This document shows, piece by piece, positions 26,069 to 35,293 of a DNA stretch of 41,382 nt. Numbering within the stretch: the stretch's first letter is position 1; each line of letters opens with the position of its first letter. A program made the position numbers and the translations under genes. Where the stretch lies: positions 1-41,382 of the forward strand of contig JAICIH010000010.1 in assembly GCA_025924475.1 (NCBI GenBank). Reading direction: 5' to 3'. The notes beneath the pieces are model-generated. The model was not told the origin of the DNA. It worked only from the letters and a program-made list of their open reading frames with translations, and ran no database searches. This DNA comes from Bryobacteraceae bacterium. GTDB taxonomy: Bacteria > Acidobacteriota > Terriglobia > Bryobacterales > Bryobacteraceae.

Positions 26069-27355
26069 TTACTGGGCTGAGTCTTCACTATACGTTAACT
26101 GGTCCTCGCGTGCCAATGCGGGTCTGAAAAAAACTTGGACGGGCGCGCCAACCAGGACCCAGTACGCTAGTACTCCGATAAAAATCACAGCGCAAGTGAT
26201 GGCAAAAGCGGCGAAGAAAGAGTGAGTGGCTTTGAGCACGAAGCCGCTTAGCATGGGTGCGATGAAGCCGGCAACATTGCCAAGGCCATTCTGAATTCCC
26301 GTCCACTTGGCGGCGGTCTCCGGGCCGGCGAGCAGTTGAGAGTACGCCCAATGGTTTGACGACCAGGCGCCCATAGAAGCGGAGGCGCCGAGCAGCAGCA
26401 GATTGCTCCAAAACGCGTCGGGGGTAAGGATGGCAACGAGCATGAGCGCACCGCAACCGGACAATCCGGAGCATACGAAGAAACGGCGGACGTTCCCGGC
26501 ATGACCGCCGCGGCGAATTAACCAGTCGGCAAAGAGTCCAAACACGGTGGAAGATGCCGCGATTACCCAAAACGGCAGAGAGCCCATAATGGCCAGGCGA
26601 TCATGCGTGTAGTGGCGATCGTTCTCGAAGTAATAAGGAAGCCAGTTCAGAAAAAAGAACCAGACGTAATTTCCTCCGAACAATCCAATAGCGGTGCCCC
26701 ACAGGGCGCGATTCGTAAAGAGTTGGCGATAACTGGCTGACCAGGAGGATTGGGGATGGCCCTTGATGCGTTTACCCGGCAGCTTATGGGCCACCAGGCA
26801 CCAGGGAATCATCCAAAGAAGGCTGCCCGCGCCGATGATGAAAAACATGCCGCGCCAGGAAAAGCGGGTGATCATCTCGACGCCCAATAGAATGCCCAAA
26901 GCAGGACCCAGTTTGGAGCCGGCGTCAATCAGACCGTTGGCCGTTCCGCGCAGGCCTTCCGGGAAAGTGGTCACGATCATCTGTGAATAGGAAGGATAGG
27001 CAACGGATTCAGCCATTCCGAGGATGAGGCGCAGCACAAAAATTTCGGCGAAGGTATTGGTAAAGCCGGTAGCGCCCGTAGCGGCGGACCAAAGGAAAAA
27101 AGCGGCGGCGTAGAGCCAGTTCACATTCCAGCGATCGATGAGCTTGCCGGCAAAAAACTGCGAGACAGCGTAGGTGATGGAAAACGCGCCGAGCAGGGTT
27201 CCGAGTTCGGCCTGCCCCAAGTGCAACTCGCGCTCCAAACTCTTGGCGGCAACTCCGAGATTTCCCCGGTCGGCATAGTTAATGCAGACCGAAATAATGA
27301 GCAGCACCAGACCGAACCAATGCAGGGTCCGCGGCTTGAGTTCGGCTTTCGACAT
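26069..27355 (-). CDS. MFS transporter (ACS / hexuronate-transporter-like)
   Basis: 12-TM pattern; 'NYADRGNLGVAAKSLERELHLGQAELGTLLGAFSITYAVSQFFAGKLIDR'. Confidence 0.93.
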   Translation of the reverse strand: MSKAELKPRTLHWFGLVLLIISVCINYADRGNLGVAAKSLERELHLGQAELGTLLGAFSITYAVSQFFAGKLIDRWNVNWLYAAAFFLWSAATGATGFTNTFAEIFVLRLILGMAESVAYPSYSQMIVTTFPEGLRGTANGLIDAGSKLGPALGILLGVEMITRFSWRGMFFIIGAGSLLWMIPWCLVAHKLPGKRIKGHPQSSWSASYRQLFTNRALWGTAIGLFGGNYVWFFFLNWLPYYFENDRHYTHDRLAIMGSLPFWVIAASSTVFGLFADWLIRRGGHAGNVRRFFVCSGLSGCGALMLVAILTPDAFWSNLLLLGASASMGAWSSNHWAYSQLLAGPETAAKWTGIQNGLGNVAGFIAPMLSGFVLKATHSFFAAFAITCAVIFIGVLAYWVLVGAPVQVFFRPALAREDQLTYSEDSAQ

Positions 27356-27376
27356 CTCGCGCCAAATGTATCAGAC

Positions 27377-28063
27377 TCAGTGCAAGTAAAACAGACTGAG
27401 CCGGGGAAGTTTGGCGCGCTCGAGCAGCGCGGTATCCAAATAACGGCGCTCGAGCATGGCGAGCTGATCGGCCGTCATCTTGCCGCGATAGGGCCGCAGC
27501 TCGTTATCAAGAGATTGGCGGATGGCGTAGAGATCGTCACTGGATTGCGCGCTTCGCAAAACGGCGACAGCTTTTTCCTCGAGCGCTGTCAGGCGTCGTT
27601 CAAGATCTTCAAGAGGCGGAAGCTCATGACCGGCGGCGAGTGACAGACTTTCGAGCGTGCCGGCGATTTCGCGCAGAGCGGGCTCGGGCCGGCCAGCAAA
27701 AATGGCGGCGTTTTTTTGAAGATGGGAGGCCAATTCTTCCGGCGCAAAGGGCGCCTGATTTGCGACAGAGACACGATCGTTTGCGGGCGCATGACTCGCC
27801 GCTTCGAGAACAGCCTGCGCGCAATAGGCAAGCGAATTGACCAATCGGCGTTTGGTTTTGCGCGAGCGCCATTTTTCGAACGCATCATCTATGCCTTTGA
27901 GCACGGCTTCCAGCGGGATTCCGGCATTCTTCCAGCTTTCAATAAGCGCCCAATCCAGCGGCGACAGGAGGAAGAGACCGGTAGCGCGAGCGCGCTGGAA
28001 ATGTTCTTCAATCTCGGTGAAGTAGTTGAAGTAATTTCCATGCCACTCAGATTCTTCACTCAT
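27377..28063 (-). CDS. conserved-looking hypothetical protein
   Basis: 228-aa ORF with ATG between MFS and birA on the same strand. Confidence 0.7.
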   Translation of the reverse strand: MSEESEWHGNYFNYFTEIEEHFQRARATGLFLLSPLDWALIESWKNAGIPLEAVLKGIDDAFEKWRSRKTKRRLVNSLAYCAQAVLEAASHAPANDRVSVANQAPFAPEELASHLQKNAAIFAGRPEPALREIAGTLESLSLAAGHELPPLEDLERRLTALEEKAVAVLRSAQSSDDLYAIRQSLDNELRPYRGKMTADQLAMLERRYLDTALLERAKLPRLSLFYLH

Positions 28064-28072
28064 GCGCTTTTC

Positions 28073-28837
28073 TTATCGGAGACCTCGCTCGGGGCGGACT
28101 CCACCTGCCGCGAGCCTTTGCGTCCGCCCGGAATCGTAGCGAATCAATAGAAAACCATTTTCATCGAGACCGCAAGTGGTGCCCGCCGATCCGCTCTCTT
28201 CGACGACCACACGACGGTTCATGGCGTAGCTGGAAGCAGACGTGAAGGCTCGCAGGATGGCGCCCGGACCTTCGGAGGCCAGCATGGAGCAAAATGTGTC
28301 GATTGATTCGAGCAGCTTGACGAGCAAATTCTCTCGCGATTGCGTGCGGCCGGCGCTTTCGATACGCAACGAGGTGGCAGGCGTACGGAGACCGGATTCA
28401 AACGAGGAATGATTCACGTTGATACCGATGCCGGCGATGACACAGTTTTCGAGCAATTGCGGCAGGATGCCGGCGACTTTGCGCTCATGGATCAGCACGT
28501 CGTTGGGCCAGCGAAGATCGCAAACCAGCTCGGTAGATTTCTGGATTGCCTCGGCGGTTGCGAGACCGAGAAGCAGACTGGCAACCGGCAAGCTGGCGGG
28601 AGGCAGCGAGAGCCGCAGGAGCAGCGAGCAGTATAGGCCGAGTTCGGCTTCGGAAAGCCAGGATCGTCCGAAGCGACCGATGCCGGCGGTTTGTTCGTCG
28701 GCTATGGCGACGGTTCGGTGTGGTGCGCCGGCGGCGGCCAGTTTCACCGCTTCGACCATGGTGGATGTTGTGGAGGGCCAGTAGTGAATTTGGTTTTGGG
28801 GGCGGAGAGAGCGGATTTGGGCTAGGTCAAGGGGCAT
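28073..28837 (-). CDS. birA: biotin-[acetyl-CoA-carboxylase] ligase
   Basis: 'STTSTMVEA', 'ADEQTAGIGRFGRSWLSE', 'DLRWPNDVLIHERKVAGILPQ', 'IGINVNH'. Confidence 0.94.
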   Translation of the reverse strand: MPLDLAQIRSLRPQNQIHYWPSTTSTMVEAVKLAAAGAPHRTVAIADEQTAGIGRFGRSWLSEAELGLYCSLLLRLSLPPASLPVASLLLGLATAEAIQKSTELVCDLRWPNDVLIHERKVAGILPQLLENCVIAGIGINVNHSSFESGLRTPATSLRIESAGRTQSRENLLVKLLESIDTFCSMLASEGPGAILRAFTSASSYAMNRRVVVEESGSAGTTCGLDENGFLLIRYDSGRTQRLAAGGVRPERGLR

Positions 28838-28843
28838 GGTTTA

Positions 28844-28888
28844 GGCGGGTTGCCAACCCGCCGCAGGCTGCCAGCCTGCCCCACAAAG
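28844..28888 (+). repeat. intergenic double-hairpin repeat, copy 2
   Basis: GGCGGGTTGCCAACCCGCCGCAGGCTGCCAGCCTGCCCCACAAAG. Confidence 0.9.
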
Positions 28889-28910
28889 CAGATCATGAAA
28901 TCTTTGCATC

Positions 28911-29747
28911 TTATACTCCGAGTTCCAGGCGGAAGCTTAGATCGACGGCTTGGGCGGAGTGGGTGATGGCTCCGCAGGAGATGAAATCGGGGCCGGCTTC
29001 GGCATAGGCGCGGATGTTGTCGAGTCCAATATTGCCGGAGAGCTCGACGGTAGCGCGGCCGGCGATGTAGCGAATCCACTCCGCGGCTTCGGCGGGCGAC
29101 AGATTATCGAGCAACAGGCTCTTGGCCCCGCAGGCCAGCGCTTCTTCGAGCTCAGCGCGGGTGCGAACTTCAATCTCGACTGGGCCCTGGAAGCTCTTCA
29201 CACGCTCGAGCGCATTGCGTACTCCTCCGGCGGCAGTGATGTGATTGTTCTTGATAAGAACTGCATCGTAGAGGCCGATGCGGTGATTGGTGGCGCCGCC
29301 GGCGACGGCTGCCGATTTTTCAAGCCGCCGCAATCCGGGAGTGGTTTTGCGCGTATCGAGAACTTTGACCCTTGTTCCGGCGACGGCATCGACGTGCTGC
29401 CGGGCGAGCGTGGCAATACCGCTCAGCCGCTGCAGGAAATTCAGAGCCACGCGTTCGCATTCGAGCAAGGTGCGGGCGGCTCCGGAAACGCGGGCCGCAG
29501 GACTTCCCGGCGCGAGTTTCGATCCGCTCGGCGCAACCAATTCGACGGTGGCGCCTCCGCGCATTTCATAGATGAGAGGAAGAAGCTCCACGCCGGCGAG
29601 AACCAGATCCTGTTTAGCGAGGAAGGTTCCACGGGCGGGTAAGTCCGGTGGAATAGTAAAGCGCGACGTGACATCGCCCGGACCGATGTCCTCGGCCAGA
29701 GCGCGGGCGACGGCAGAATGCACTTCGGGATGAGAAACGTCAAACAT
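28911..29747 (-). CDS. nadC: nicotinate-nucleotide pyrophosphorylase (carboxylating)
   Basis: 'ALAEDIGPGDVTSRF', 'ERVALNFLQRLSGIATL', 'DTRKTTPGLR.LEK.AV..GG..NHRIGLYDAVLIKNNH', 'ELSGNIGLDN'. Confidence 0.96.
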   Translation of the reverse strand: MFDVSHPEVHSAVARALAEDIGPGDVTSRFTIPPDLPARGTFLAKQDLVLAGVELLPLIYEMRGGATVELVAPSGSKLAPGSPAARVSGAARTLLECERVALNFLQRLSGIATLARQHVDAVAGTRVKVLDTRKTTPGLRRLEKSAAVAGGATNHRIGLYDAVLIKNNHITAAGGVRNALERVKSFQGPVEIEVRTRAELEEALACGAKSLLLDNLSPAEAAEWIRYIAGRATVELSGNIGLDNIRAYAEAGPDFISCGAITHSAQAVDLSFRLELGV

Positions 29748-32424
29748 CGAGAAGGCGCTTGTAGGCGGCTAGCCGCTCCTCGTATTCGGCAACCTTGGCG
29801 CGCAGATTGGCCACAACCTTTGGAGGGGCGTTGCTCAGGAAAGTTGGATCGGCAAGCTGGCGTTTCGAATTCTGAATTGTTTTTTCCAGACCAGCGATTT
29901 CGCGCTGGGCGCGCGCGCGGGACTCGGCGCTGGCGGCGCCACTCTGAGCGGCGGCGCCCGAAGAGTGGAGCTGCAAGTCGAAATCGGGCGTGGAACGAAT
30001 TAAACCGCCACCATCGGAAATCATGCCGGAGCGCTGCTCGAGGCGAAGCTTGGCGAGCGTACTGGCGGCGGCCAAATCGGCATCGTCGAGGACCGCGTCG
30101 CGCAAGTATACCGTCGCATCGACGATGGTTTTCGGCTCGATTTTGTGGTCGGCGCGCAGCTCACGCGTCGCCGTTACGATCTGCTGCAGCAGGCCGAAGA
30201 GCCGAACTCGATGATCCGGAGCACGGCCGCCTGCTGCGACGGGGAAGCTCGCGAGTGAGATGGATACAGGCTGGCCGGTTTGCGCGCTCGAGCCATGCAC
30301 CAGCCGCTGCCAAAGCTCTTCCGTCACAAACGGCATGAATGGATGCAAGAGGCGGAGCGCAGTCTCATATACCGTGAGCGCGACACGCCAGTGGGCGTCG
30401 AGCCCAGAGGCCTCGCGAAAGCGTAGCTTCTTGACTTCCAGATACCAGTCGCAAAACTCGTGCCAGACGAAGTCCCAAAGGGTTTGCGCGGCGTCGTGAT
30501 ACCGGTGCAGTTCGAGCGCCCGATCGACCGCGCCGGTTGCGGCATGGAGGCGCTCTAAAATCCAGGCGTCTTCGGTGCTTTCGGCGGGGATTTCGAGAGG
30601 ATTGGCGGAAGGAGTCCAGGATGCGATGCCGGACCGCTCCATGTTCATAAAGAGCAGGCGCGAGGCGTTCCAGAGCTTGTTGGCAAACATGCGTCCGGAC
30701 TCCATGCGGTCCTCTTTCAGCGCGATGTCCGCGCCGGCGGCGGCAGAGAGCAGAAGCGCGATTCGCACTGCATCGGTGCCGTATTTGTCCATGATGACCA
30801 GCGGATCGATCACGTTTCCCTTGGTCTTCGACATCTTCTGCTTGTCGGCGTCGCGTACCAGACCGTGAATGTGGATTTCGCGGAAGGGCACGTCACCAGT
30901 CAACTCGAGTCCGAGCATGATCATGCGTGAAACCCAGAAGAACAGAATGTCGAAGCCGGTGATCAGTAGAGAGGTCGGATAAAAGGCCTCCAGATCTTCG
31001 GTGCGGTCCGGCCAGCCGAGTGTCGAAAAAGGCCAAAGGCCCGAGCTGAACCAGGTGTCGAGGACATCGGGGTCCTGCTCAATTTCGGTCGAGTGACAGC
31101 GCGGGCAAGTAGCGGGAGTCTCGCGAGCAACGATGATTTCGGCGCAGTTTTTGCAGTGCCAAGCCGGAATGCGATGGCCCCACCAGAGCTGGCGCGAAAT
31201 GCACCAATCGCGAATGTTTTCCATCCACTGGAAAAACAGAGGTTCGCGATCGGTGGGCACGAAACGAATGCGGCCCTGGCGAACGGCTTCCATCGCTTTT
31301 TCGGCCAGCGGCTTCATATGCACGAACCACTGCATAGAGACGAGCGGCTCGATGATGGTGCGGCAGCGTTCGCATTTGGCAACGTTGACGGTGTAGGATT
31401 CGGTCTTTACCAGCTCGCCGGTTTGTTCCAACGCGGCGAGCACGCGTTTGCGCGCTTCGAAGCGATCGAGATCGGCATACGGACCAGCGGCTGCCGTCAT
31501 GCGAGCGTTCTCGTCAATTACTTTAATGAACGGCAGGTTGTGGCGCTTGGCAACGGCGAAGTCGTTGGGGTCGTGAGCCGGCGTCACTTTGACAACGCCA
31601 GTACCGAATTTCGGATCGACCATTGGGTCCGCAACAATCGGAATCTCGCGATTGAGCAGCGGCAGTACGGCCGTTTTGCCTTGTAGGTGGCGATAACGGC
31701 TATCGTCGGGATGAACGGCGAGAGCCGTATCGCCGAGCATGGTTTCGGGGCGCGTGGTGGCGACAACCAGCCGCTCGTCACTGCCGGAAACTCGATAGCG
31801 CACGTGCCACAGATGGCCCTCTACGCTTTCATGGATCGTTTCGAGATCGGAGATCGCGGTTTGGCAACGCGGGCACCAGTTGACGATGTACTCGCCACGG
31901 TAGATCAGACCTTTCGTCCAGAGATGAACGAAGTTCTCGCGCACGGCGCGGGAGAGACCGGCGTCCAACGTGAACCGCTCGCGCGACCAATCGACACTTG
32001 CGCCTTCGCGCCGGATTTGTGCCTGGATGCGTCCGCCGTACTCTTCTTTCCACTGCCAGACGCGGCGCTCGAATTCTTCGCGGCCGAGATCCTTGCGTTT
32101 GATGCCTTCGGCGGCCAACTGACGCTCGACAACCATTTGGGTCGAGATGCCGGCATGATCCGTACCGGGAAGCCAGAGCGTAACTTCGCCGCGCATGCGA
32201 TGCCAGCGTACAGCCACGTCGGACATGGTGTGTTCGAACAAGTGGCCAATATGGAGAGAGCCGGTGACATTGGGAGGCGGAATCACCATCGAGAAAACGG
32301 GAGCCGATTTCGCCTTGTTTTCGAGGGCTTTTTTGACGTCGGCACGGTAGATGCCGGATTCGATCCACCACTGAGCCCAATGCGGCTCGAAGCGGCCCGG
32401 CTCATAGACTTTTTCGAGTTGCAT
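29740..32424 (-). CDS. valS: valyl-tRNA synthetase
   Basis: 'PPPNVTGSLHIGHLFEHT' (HIGH), 'KMSKTKGNVIDP' (KMSKS), C-terminal coiled coil 'KVVANLRAKVAEYEERLAAYKRLL'. Confidence 0.98.
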   Translation of the reverse strand: MQLEKVYEPGRFEPHWAQWWIESGIYRADVKKALENKAKSAPVFSMVIPPPNVTGSLHIGHLFEHTMSDVAVRWHRMRGEVTLWLPGTDHAGISTQMVVERQLAAEGIKRKDLGREEFERRVWQWKEEYGGRIQAQIRREGASVDWSRERFTLDAGLSRAVRENFVHLWTKGLIYRGEYIVNWCPRCQTAISDLETIHESVEGHLWHVRYRVSGSDERLVVATTRPETMLGDTALAVHPDDSRYRHLQGKTAVLPLLNREIPIVADPMVDPKFGTGVVKVTPAHDPNDFAVAKRHNLPFIKVIDENARMTAAAGPYADLDRFEARKRVLAALEQTGELVKTESYTVNVAKCERCRTIIEPLVSMQWFVHMKPLAEKAMEAVRQGRIRFVPTDREPLFFQWMENIRDWCISRQLWWGHRIPAWHCKNCAEIIVARETPATCPRCHSTEIEQDPDVLDTWFSSGLWPFSTLGWPDRTEDLEAFYPTSLLITGFDILFFWVSRMIMLGLELTGDVPFREIHIHGLVRDADKQKMSKTKGNVIDPLVIMDKYGTDAVRIALLLSAAAGADIALKEDRMESGRMFANKLWNASRLLFMNMERSGIASWTPSANPLEIPAESTEDAWILERLHAATGAVDRALELHRYHDAAQTLWDFVWHEFCDWYLEVKKLRFREASGLDAHWRVALTVYETALRLLHPFMPFVTEELWQRLVHGSSAQTGQPVSISLASFPVAAGGRAPDHRVRLFGLLQQIVTATRELRADHKIEPKTIVDATVYLRDAVLDDADLAAASTLAKLRLEQRSGMISDGGGLIRSTPDFDLQLHSSGAAAQSGAASAESRARAQREIAGLEKTIQNSKRQLADPTFLSNAPPKVVANLRAKVAEYEERLAAYKRLLDV

Positions 32425-32489
32425 GGGAAATTTTCAGCGTAGCATCGGGGCGTGTTTTGTCGGCAGATCGGATAACAATTACAGCGTAA

Positions 32490-33536
32490 TTAGGAAGGAG
32501 GAGTGCCGGACGGTTTTGGGAGTGGCGTGTCTAGAGACACGGGAATGCCGAAATTGGGTGTTCCGTCGGAGTTCCATGTGAAGGGCTGGGCGCGTGGCGA
32601 GCGATGGCCGTCACAGCCCTGGTGGGGTTCGGGATTGGCGTGATACAGAATCCAATCTTCGCGGCCATCGGGAGATTTGAAGAATGAATTATGGCCTGTC
32701 CCGTAGGCGTGCGCCGCGGGAAGAGACGAGAAAACCGGACGAGGCGACTTCTTCCAGGATTTCGGGTTCAACAGGTTGGCACCGGCGGAGGCCTCTAAGA
32801 TGCCGAGCGCATAGTGATCGGTCCAGCAAGCCGAAGCTGAATACACGAGAAAGATCTTATCCTGGTGTTTCAGAATTTCGGGACCTTCGTTGACGTTGAC
32901 ATGGGGAGGATCGCCGTTCGCCAGATCTCCCACCTCTTCCCAAGGGAATTGCGGCGTGGAGAGCATTGCGCGCTTGCCTTCAATAGTCCACGGATTTTTC
33001 AGGAGTGCAATGTAAATGTTTTGCGTGCCGTTTTCGTCTCCTTCCCAGCCGGACCAGATGGCATAGAGCTTGCCGCGATTTTCGAATACGGATGCGTCGA
33101 TGGCCCATTTGTCGGTTGGATCGGCGAGCTTTCCTTTCATGGTCCAGTTGCCGGTAAGCGGGTCGGGAGAGGAGTTTTCCAGAACCCAGATGCGGTGGGT
33201 CTGATTGGTCGCCGCATCAGCGGCAAAGTAGATGTACCACTTTCCGGATAGAAAGTGCAGCTCGGGCGCCCAGATGTCATGAGAATAGGGTCCGGTAGCC
33301 GGAGGAGTCCAGACGATTTTCTTCTCCGCGCTTTTCAAGTCCGTAATGTCCTTGGTTTTCCAGATGGTCAAATTCTTCCCCGTCGTGTTCATGTAGTAGT
33401 AGTAATTGTCGTGATAAATCACCCAGGGGTCAGGGCCGACTGGCAGCAAAGGATTTTGGAAGGTGGGGCTTTGGGCGGCTAGGCACGCACAAAATGATTG
33501 CAGCAACACAGCGGCGGCGAAAACGATTTTCGACAC
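32490..33536 (-). CDS. glycoside hydrolase family 43 protein, secreted
   Basis: 'NPLLPVGPDPWVIYHDNYYYYMNTTG.NLTIWKT', 'DIWAPELHFLSGKWYIYFAAD', 'GHNSFFKSPDG'; GTG at 33536 gives a signal peptide. Confidence 0.92.
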   Translation of the reverse strand: MSKIVFAAAVLLQSFCACLAAQSPTFQNPLLPVGPDPWVIYHDNYYYYMNTTGKNLTIWKTKDITDLKSAEKKIVWTPPATGPYSHDIWAPELHFLSGKWYIYFAADAATNQTHRIWVLENSSPDPLTGNWTMKGKLADPTDKWAIDASVFENRGKLYAIWSGWEGDENGTQNIYIALLKNPWTIEGKRAMLSTPQFPWEEVGDLANGDPPHVNVNEGPEILKHQDKIFLVYSASACWTDHYALGILEASAGANLLNPKSWKKSPRPVFSSLPAAHAYGTGHNSFFKSPDGREDWILYHANPEPHQGCDGHRSPRAQPFTWNSDGTPNFGIPVSLDTPLPKPSGTPPS

Positions 33537-33559
33537 AAGAGCATCTTGCCATAGCAGCC

Positions 33560-35203
33560 ATGGCGACGGTGTTCCTTTTGCCGATAGCGGCCGCAACGCC
33601 TGGTGTCAGTTACGTGGATATAACGCCGAGCAGCGGCATTCATTTTCGCCAGAGCAACTCAGCAACTCCTGAGAAGTACTTAATCGAGACGATGACTGGC
33701 GGAGTCGCGGTCTTCGACTACGATAACGACGGCTGGGCAGACGTTTTTCTGGTAAATGGCGCGCGGATTCGAATCGGGCAGCGAGACGGGGAAGCACTCG
33801 ATAAATCGGCGCCCGAATTCTGGAACAGGCTTTATCGCAATAACCACGACGGCACATTTACGGACGTAACAGAGAAGGCCGGAGTGCGTGGGAGCGGCTA
33901 CGGGATGGGCGCCGCGGTAGGAGACTTCGATAACGACGGATTTGAAGACCTGCTGGTCACCAACTATGGCGGCGTGATTTTGTATCGCAACAATGGAAAC
34001 GGCACGTTTACCGACATATCGCAAAAAGCGGGGTTGCGCGTAGACGGATGGACTTCGAGCGCAGGTTTTTTCGATTATGACAACGACGGCAAGCTGGACC
34101 TTTTTATCTGCCGCTATCTGGATTGGGATTTTTCCAAAAACAAGTATTGCGGCTCGCGCGTGGAAGGCGGACGTTCTTACTGCCACCCGGATAATTTTAA
34201 GCCAATTTCGAATTATCTGTTTCACAACAACGGCGATGGCACATTTACCGATGTAAGTGCAAAGAGCCATATTGCGGCGAGTCCCGGCAAAGGACTCGGC
34301 GTGGCGTTCGCGGATTTCAACAATGACGGCCGAATGGATGTCACCGTTGCAAATGACTCCTTTCAGCAGTTTCTGTTCATCAATAATGGCGATGGAACAT
34401 TCACTGAGAGCGCGCTAGCGGCGGGTGCAGGATATACGGATGAAGGAAAAGTTTTTGCGGGGATGGGGACAGATGCCGCAGACGTGAACGGCGATGGCAA
34501 ACCGGACATTGTCACCACCGCGCTATCGAACGAGACCTATGCGTATTTCCAGAACAACGGCGATGGAACATTCAGTTACAACACAAACGTCTCACGACTA
34601 GGCCAGATTACAAGGCTATTTGGGGGCTGGGGAATGCGTATCTTCGATTATGATAACGACGGGCGTAAAGATCTGTTCTTTGCAAATAGCCATGTAATGG
34701 ACAACATAGGGAAGATGCAACCGCATCTGGAATACCTTCAGCCGCTGCTGCTTCTGAAGCAGGCAGGTGGGAAGTTCGTGAATGTATCGAATCAATCCGG
34801 CGCTATATTTACCCAGAAATGGGCGAGCCGCGGCGCGGCATTCGGTGATCTGGACAATGACGGCGATATCGACATAGTGGTGGCCACGTGCGGCGGGCCG
34901 GCATACGTGCTGCGCAATGAAGGCGGGAATCAAAACGGGTGGATCGGCCTGGATCTGCGTGGGACCAAAAGTAATCGCGACGCGATCGGCGCGAAAGTAA
35001 CACTTACTTCACAATCCGGGACAGTGCAGTATGGGATGGTAACGACCACCGCAAGTTATCAATCGGCGCAGGATAAGCGATTGTTTTTTGGCCTTGGGAG
35101 CGGTCGAGGAATTCGCGACATAGTAATTGTTTGGCCCAGTGGCGTGAAGCAAACGATCGAGAGTCCGGCGATACGAAAACTTTTGACCGTGGTGGAGAAA
35201 TAA
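33560..35203 (+). CDS. CRTAC1-like protein: FG-GAP/VCBS repeats plus ASPIC/UnbV C-terminal domain
   Basis: Repeated 'DYDNDG / DFDNDG / NNGDGTFTDV' motifs; C-term 'RGTKSNRDAIGAKVTL..QSGTVQ..MVTTTASYQSAQDKRLFFGLG' ASPIC/UnbV; ORF-track start 33494. Confidence 0.93.
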   Translation: MATVFLLPIAAATPGVSYVDITPSSGIHFRQSNSATPEKYLIETMTGGVAVFDYDNDGWADVFLVNGARIRIGQRDGEALDKSAPEFWNRLYRNNHDGTFTDVTEKAGVRGSGYGMGAAVGDFDNDGFEDLLVTNYGGVILYRNNGNGTFTDISQKAGLRVDGWTSSAGFFDYDNDGKLDLFICRYLDWDFSKNKYCGSRVEGGRSYCHPDNFKPISNYLFHNNGDGTFTDVSAKSHIAASPGKGLGVAFADFNNDGRMDVTVANDSFQQFLFINNGDGTFTESALAAGAGYTDEGKVFAGMGTDAADVNGDGKPDIVTTALSNETYAYFQNNGDGTFSYNTNVSRLGQITRLFGGWGMRIFDYDNDGRKDLFFANSHVMDNIGKMQPHLEYLQPLLLLKQAGGKFVNVSNQSGAIFTQKWASRGAAFGDLDNDGDIDIVVATCGGPAYVLRNEGGNQNGWIGLDLRGTKSNRDAIGAKVTLTSQSGTVQYGMVTTTASYQSAQDKRLFFGLGSGRGIRDIVIVWPSGVKQTIESPAIRKLLTVVEK

Positions 35204-35256
35204 GCGGGTTAACAACCCGCTGGCCCCATAGGGTACCCGCCAGCCTGCCCCACATA
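35204..35256 (+). repeat. intergenic hairpin repeat, copy 3 (variant)
   Basis: GCGGGTTAACAACCCGC-TGGCCCCATAGGGTACCC-GCCAGCCTGCCCCACATAG; begins directly after the CRTAC1 stop codon. Confidence 0.85.
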
Positions 35257-35293
35257 GCAGCCAAGGTGCAATTAAACTTTTCAAGCTTAGTAG

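Noticed and set aside
28950-29642. 230-aa + strand ORF
   Set aside because: Antisense to nadC.
31687-32442. 251-aa + strand ORF
   Set aside because: Antisense to valS N-terminal region.
32473-32487. AATTACAGCGTAATT palindrome after the GH43 gene
   Set aside because: Six-bp AT-rich stem, too weak to support a terminator or operator call.
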